Assembly: GCA_947499975.1 (NCBI GenBank)
Contig: CANMQE010000005.1
Location: 1 to 64,000, forward strand
Length of the DNA stretch: 64,000 nucleotides
Origin: an uncultured Sphingomonadaceae bacterium
GTDB lineage: Bacteria > Pseudomonadota > Alphaproteobacteria > Sphingomonadales > Sphingomonadaceae
Direction: 5' to 3'
The translations under genes were made by a program, and so were the position numbers. A model generated the notes under the pieces. That model had not been told where the DNA came from and searched no databases. It saw nothing but the letters and a program-made list of their open reading frames with translations. The stretch's first letter is position 1. Every line of letters begins with the position of its first letter. Shown here one piece after another: positions 62,895 through 64,000 of this stretch.

Positions 62895-62927
62895 GATTAT
62901 GTCCGAATCAGCCTAATCGCCATAATC
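62895..62927. promoter_or_regulatory. Inverted repeat upstream of the MFS-dehydratase operon
   Basis: GATTATG (62895-62901) and CATAATC (62921-62927) are perfect complements separated by 19 bp. They lie 22 bp before the MFS start. A dimeric regulator with a wide spacing, such as one encoded by the adjacent gene, could bind here. Confidence 0.35.
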
Positions 62928-62958
62928 ATCCGGCGCCAGTGTTAAACTCGCATTGCGA

Positions 62959-63684
62959 TCATGCTGGTTCGGAAGCCCAGCCAATCTTTTGCAGATAATC
63001 GTCCAGCGCGTCCGCCTGCGGTGCGGACGAAGGCCAGGCAAAGATGCTGCGGTCCGCCAGGCGATAGCCACCTTCCGGCACCGTTTCGATCAGCGCATCG
63101 CATTCCACGCCCGCCAGCTTGGCCCGCAGGCGCGAGACGTGCACTTCCACGCTGTTGGTTTCCGGTTCGTGGTTCAGGCGCCAGACGTCGGTTATCAGTT
63201 GCTGCCGCGTAACGCGCTGGCCGGGGGTGTCGGCCAGACGCCAAAGCAGGCTGAATTCGCGCGGGTGGAGTCCCAGCCACCGTGCGCCGTGCCGCACATC
63301 GCGGTGAAACAAATCCAGCGTCAGCGGACCGATATCGCGCCACCGGGGCAGCCTGCCGAACATGTCCGCCACGCGCCGGGTGCGGGCCTCCAGTTCATGC
63401 AGGCCGGTATCGCCTGACAAGGCTTCCGCACAGCCAAGGGAGAGAAGTCGGGCGCGCTCCTCAGCTTCTTCCACGCCCAGCAGGATCAGGCGCCAGGCGG
63501 GGCGATCGGCTTCTGCCAGCGCAAGCCGCTGTTCCGGCACAAGGTTGCGCGTATCGAAGATCAATACGTGGCGACATTCGGCCCGGCACCCGCCATGGCC
63601 ATCGCACAGCGTCCAGCCGACTGTTCGCAGATCCCATCGGGGCGATGGCAGCCTGCTGTCTGCTATCCAGCCGAAACAGCTCAT
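62959..63684 (-). CDS. OmpR-type winged-helix regulator with degenerate receiver
   Basis: The protein has 241 residues. The N-terminal part (about 1-110) has a receiver-like layout with an Asp in HVLIFDTRN, but the first acidic pair, the Thr/Ser and the Lys of true receivers are absent. The C-terminal Trans_reg_C domain (about 125-220) is intact: LHPREFSLLWRLADTPGQRVTRQQLITDVW, then HVSRLRAKL and VPEGGYRLA. It may act without phosphorylation. It lies upstream of the MFS-dehydratase operon on the same strand, 86 bp away. Confidence 0.8.
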   Translation of the reverse strand: MSCFGWIADSRLPSPRWDLRTVGWTLCDGHGGCRAECRHVLIFDTRNLVPEQRLALAEADRPAWRLILLGVEEAEERARLLSLGCAEALSGDTGLHELEARTRRVADMFGRLPRWRDIGPLTLDLFHRDVRHGARWLGLHPREFSLLWRLADTPGQRVTRQQLITDVWRLNHEPETNSVEVHVSRLRAKLAGVECDALIETVPEGGYRLADRSIFAWPSSAPQADALDDYLQKIGWASEPA

Positions 63685-63795
63685 AGATGCCGTGCCTCAC
63701 TTCACCTGCAATCAGGGCAGCAGCATCAGTCGCTCATGCCAACGCGCAGCTGCCGCTCGCCCCCTCGCTTATCTGCATCCGAGGCGGGCGGAGGC

Positions 63796-64000
63796 TTATT
63801 TGCCCGGCGTTTCCATGCCCATGTCCTGGAAATAGCGCTTGATGTTGCGGGCAGCCTGCCGCAGCCGCTGCTCGTTCTCCACCATGGCGATGCGCACATA
63901 GCCCTCACCGTCCTCGCCATAGCCGACACCCGGCGCCACCGCGACTTCGGCCCTGGTCAGCAACTGCTTGGAAAATTCAAGGCTACCCATGTCCTTCAGT
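63796..64000 (-). CDS. Class I aminotransferase, C-terminal part
   Basis: The gene runs into the window end; only the last 68 codons are visible. The sequence ([45 protein letters not shown]) matches the C-terminus of AlaC/LL-diaminopimelate-type PLP aminotransferases. The 5' part, with the PLP lysine, lies outside. Confidence 0.8.
   Translation of the reverse strand, partial: LKDMGSLEFSKQLLTRAEVAVAPGVGYGEDGEGYVRIAMVENEQRLRQAARNIKRYFQDMGMETPGK

Noticed and set aside
1-64000. CRISPR array, insertion sequence or prophage
   Set aside because: No regularly spaced repeats, transposase, integrase or phage structural gene was recognised on either strand.

Overview
This 64 kb window is a gene-dense, GC-rich chromosomal segment of an alphaproteobacterium, most likely a member of Sphingomonadales (Erythrobacteraceae-like). 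The evidence is a NepR/EcfG general-stress locus with a sigma-EcfG promoter, two large TonB-dependent receptors, a bioBFDA operon and DUF2474-type bd oxidase. The genus cannot be fixed from the sequence alone. No phage, insertion sequence or CRISPR array was seen. Accessory DNA is concentrated between about 37.9 and 55.7 kb, where gene fragments and one nonsense-interrupted permease occur.

Layout. 1-10.1 kb: a Lap-like type I secretion locus. It holds the 3' end of a giant calcium-binding adhesin, an OmpA-like lipoprotein-type porin domain protein, a TolC-family channel, a LapB-like ABC exporter with an inactive C39-like domain, a SleB-type wall hydrolase, an HlyD adaptor, and on the opposite strand a LapG-like cysteine protease. 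10.3-15.1 kb: an unknown anchored protein, then the biotin operon bioB-F-D-A on the minus strand. 15.2-24.1 kb: a sulfide/persulfide island. An ArsR regulator and 1-Cys peroxiredoxin are divergent from a persulfide-dioxygenase-like hydrolase, two YeeE/YedE half-transporters, a DUF442 sulfurtransferase-like protein, a sulfide:quinone oxidoreductase and a SulP permease. A cyanide-insensitive-type bd oxidase with its DUF2474 mini-subunit follows. Together they could move electrons from H2S through quinone to a sulfide-tolerant oxidase and export or import the oxyanions.

24.2-31.4 kb: housekeeping genes (LOG family, TonB-domain protein, thiD, glmM, sodB, an AI-2E-type transporter), then ecfG-nepR and a divergent CHASE/HWE-type kinase, separated by a palindromic pair of EcfG promoters. 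33.1-37.9 kb: modABC, convergent with a two-subunit molybdenum hydroxylase (IorAB-like), which suggests local supply of molybdate to a molybdoenzyme.

38.3-55.7 kb: carbohydrate and uptake genes. These are a GH3 lipoprotein, a TonB receptor with a divergent MarR regulator, a beta-lactamase-fold hydrolase, a PadR/DUF2306 pair, and a sucrose/levan locus made of a ROK fructokinase-like kinase, a GH68 levansucrase without signal peptide, a TonB receptor, an MFS sugar carrier and a LacI repressor. Twin LacI-type operators lie on the receptor promoter. Several decayed genes lie between these units. 55.8-64 kb: tRNA-Thr(CGT), tRNA-Cys(GCA), a second SulP permease with an FAD oxidoreductase, a PilZ protein, an IlvD/Edd dehydratase with an MFS carrier, an OmpR-like regulator with a degenerate receiver, and the 3' end of an aminotransferase.
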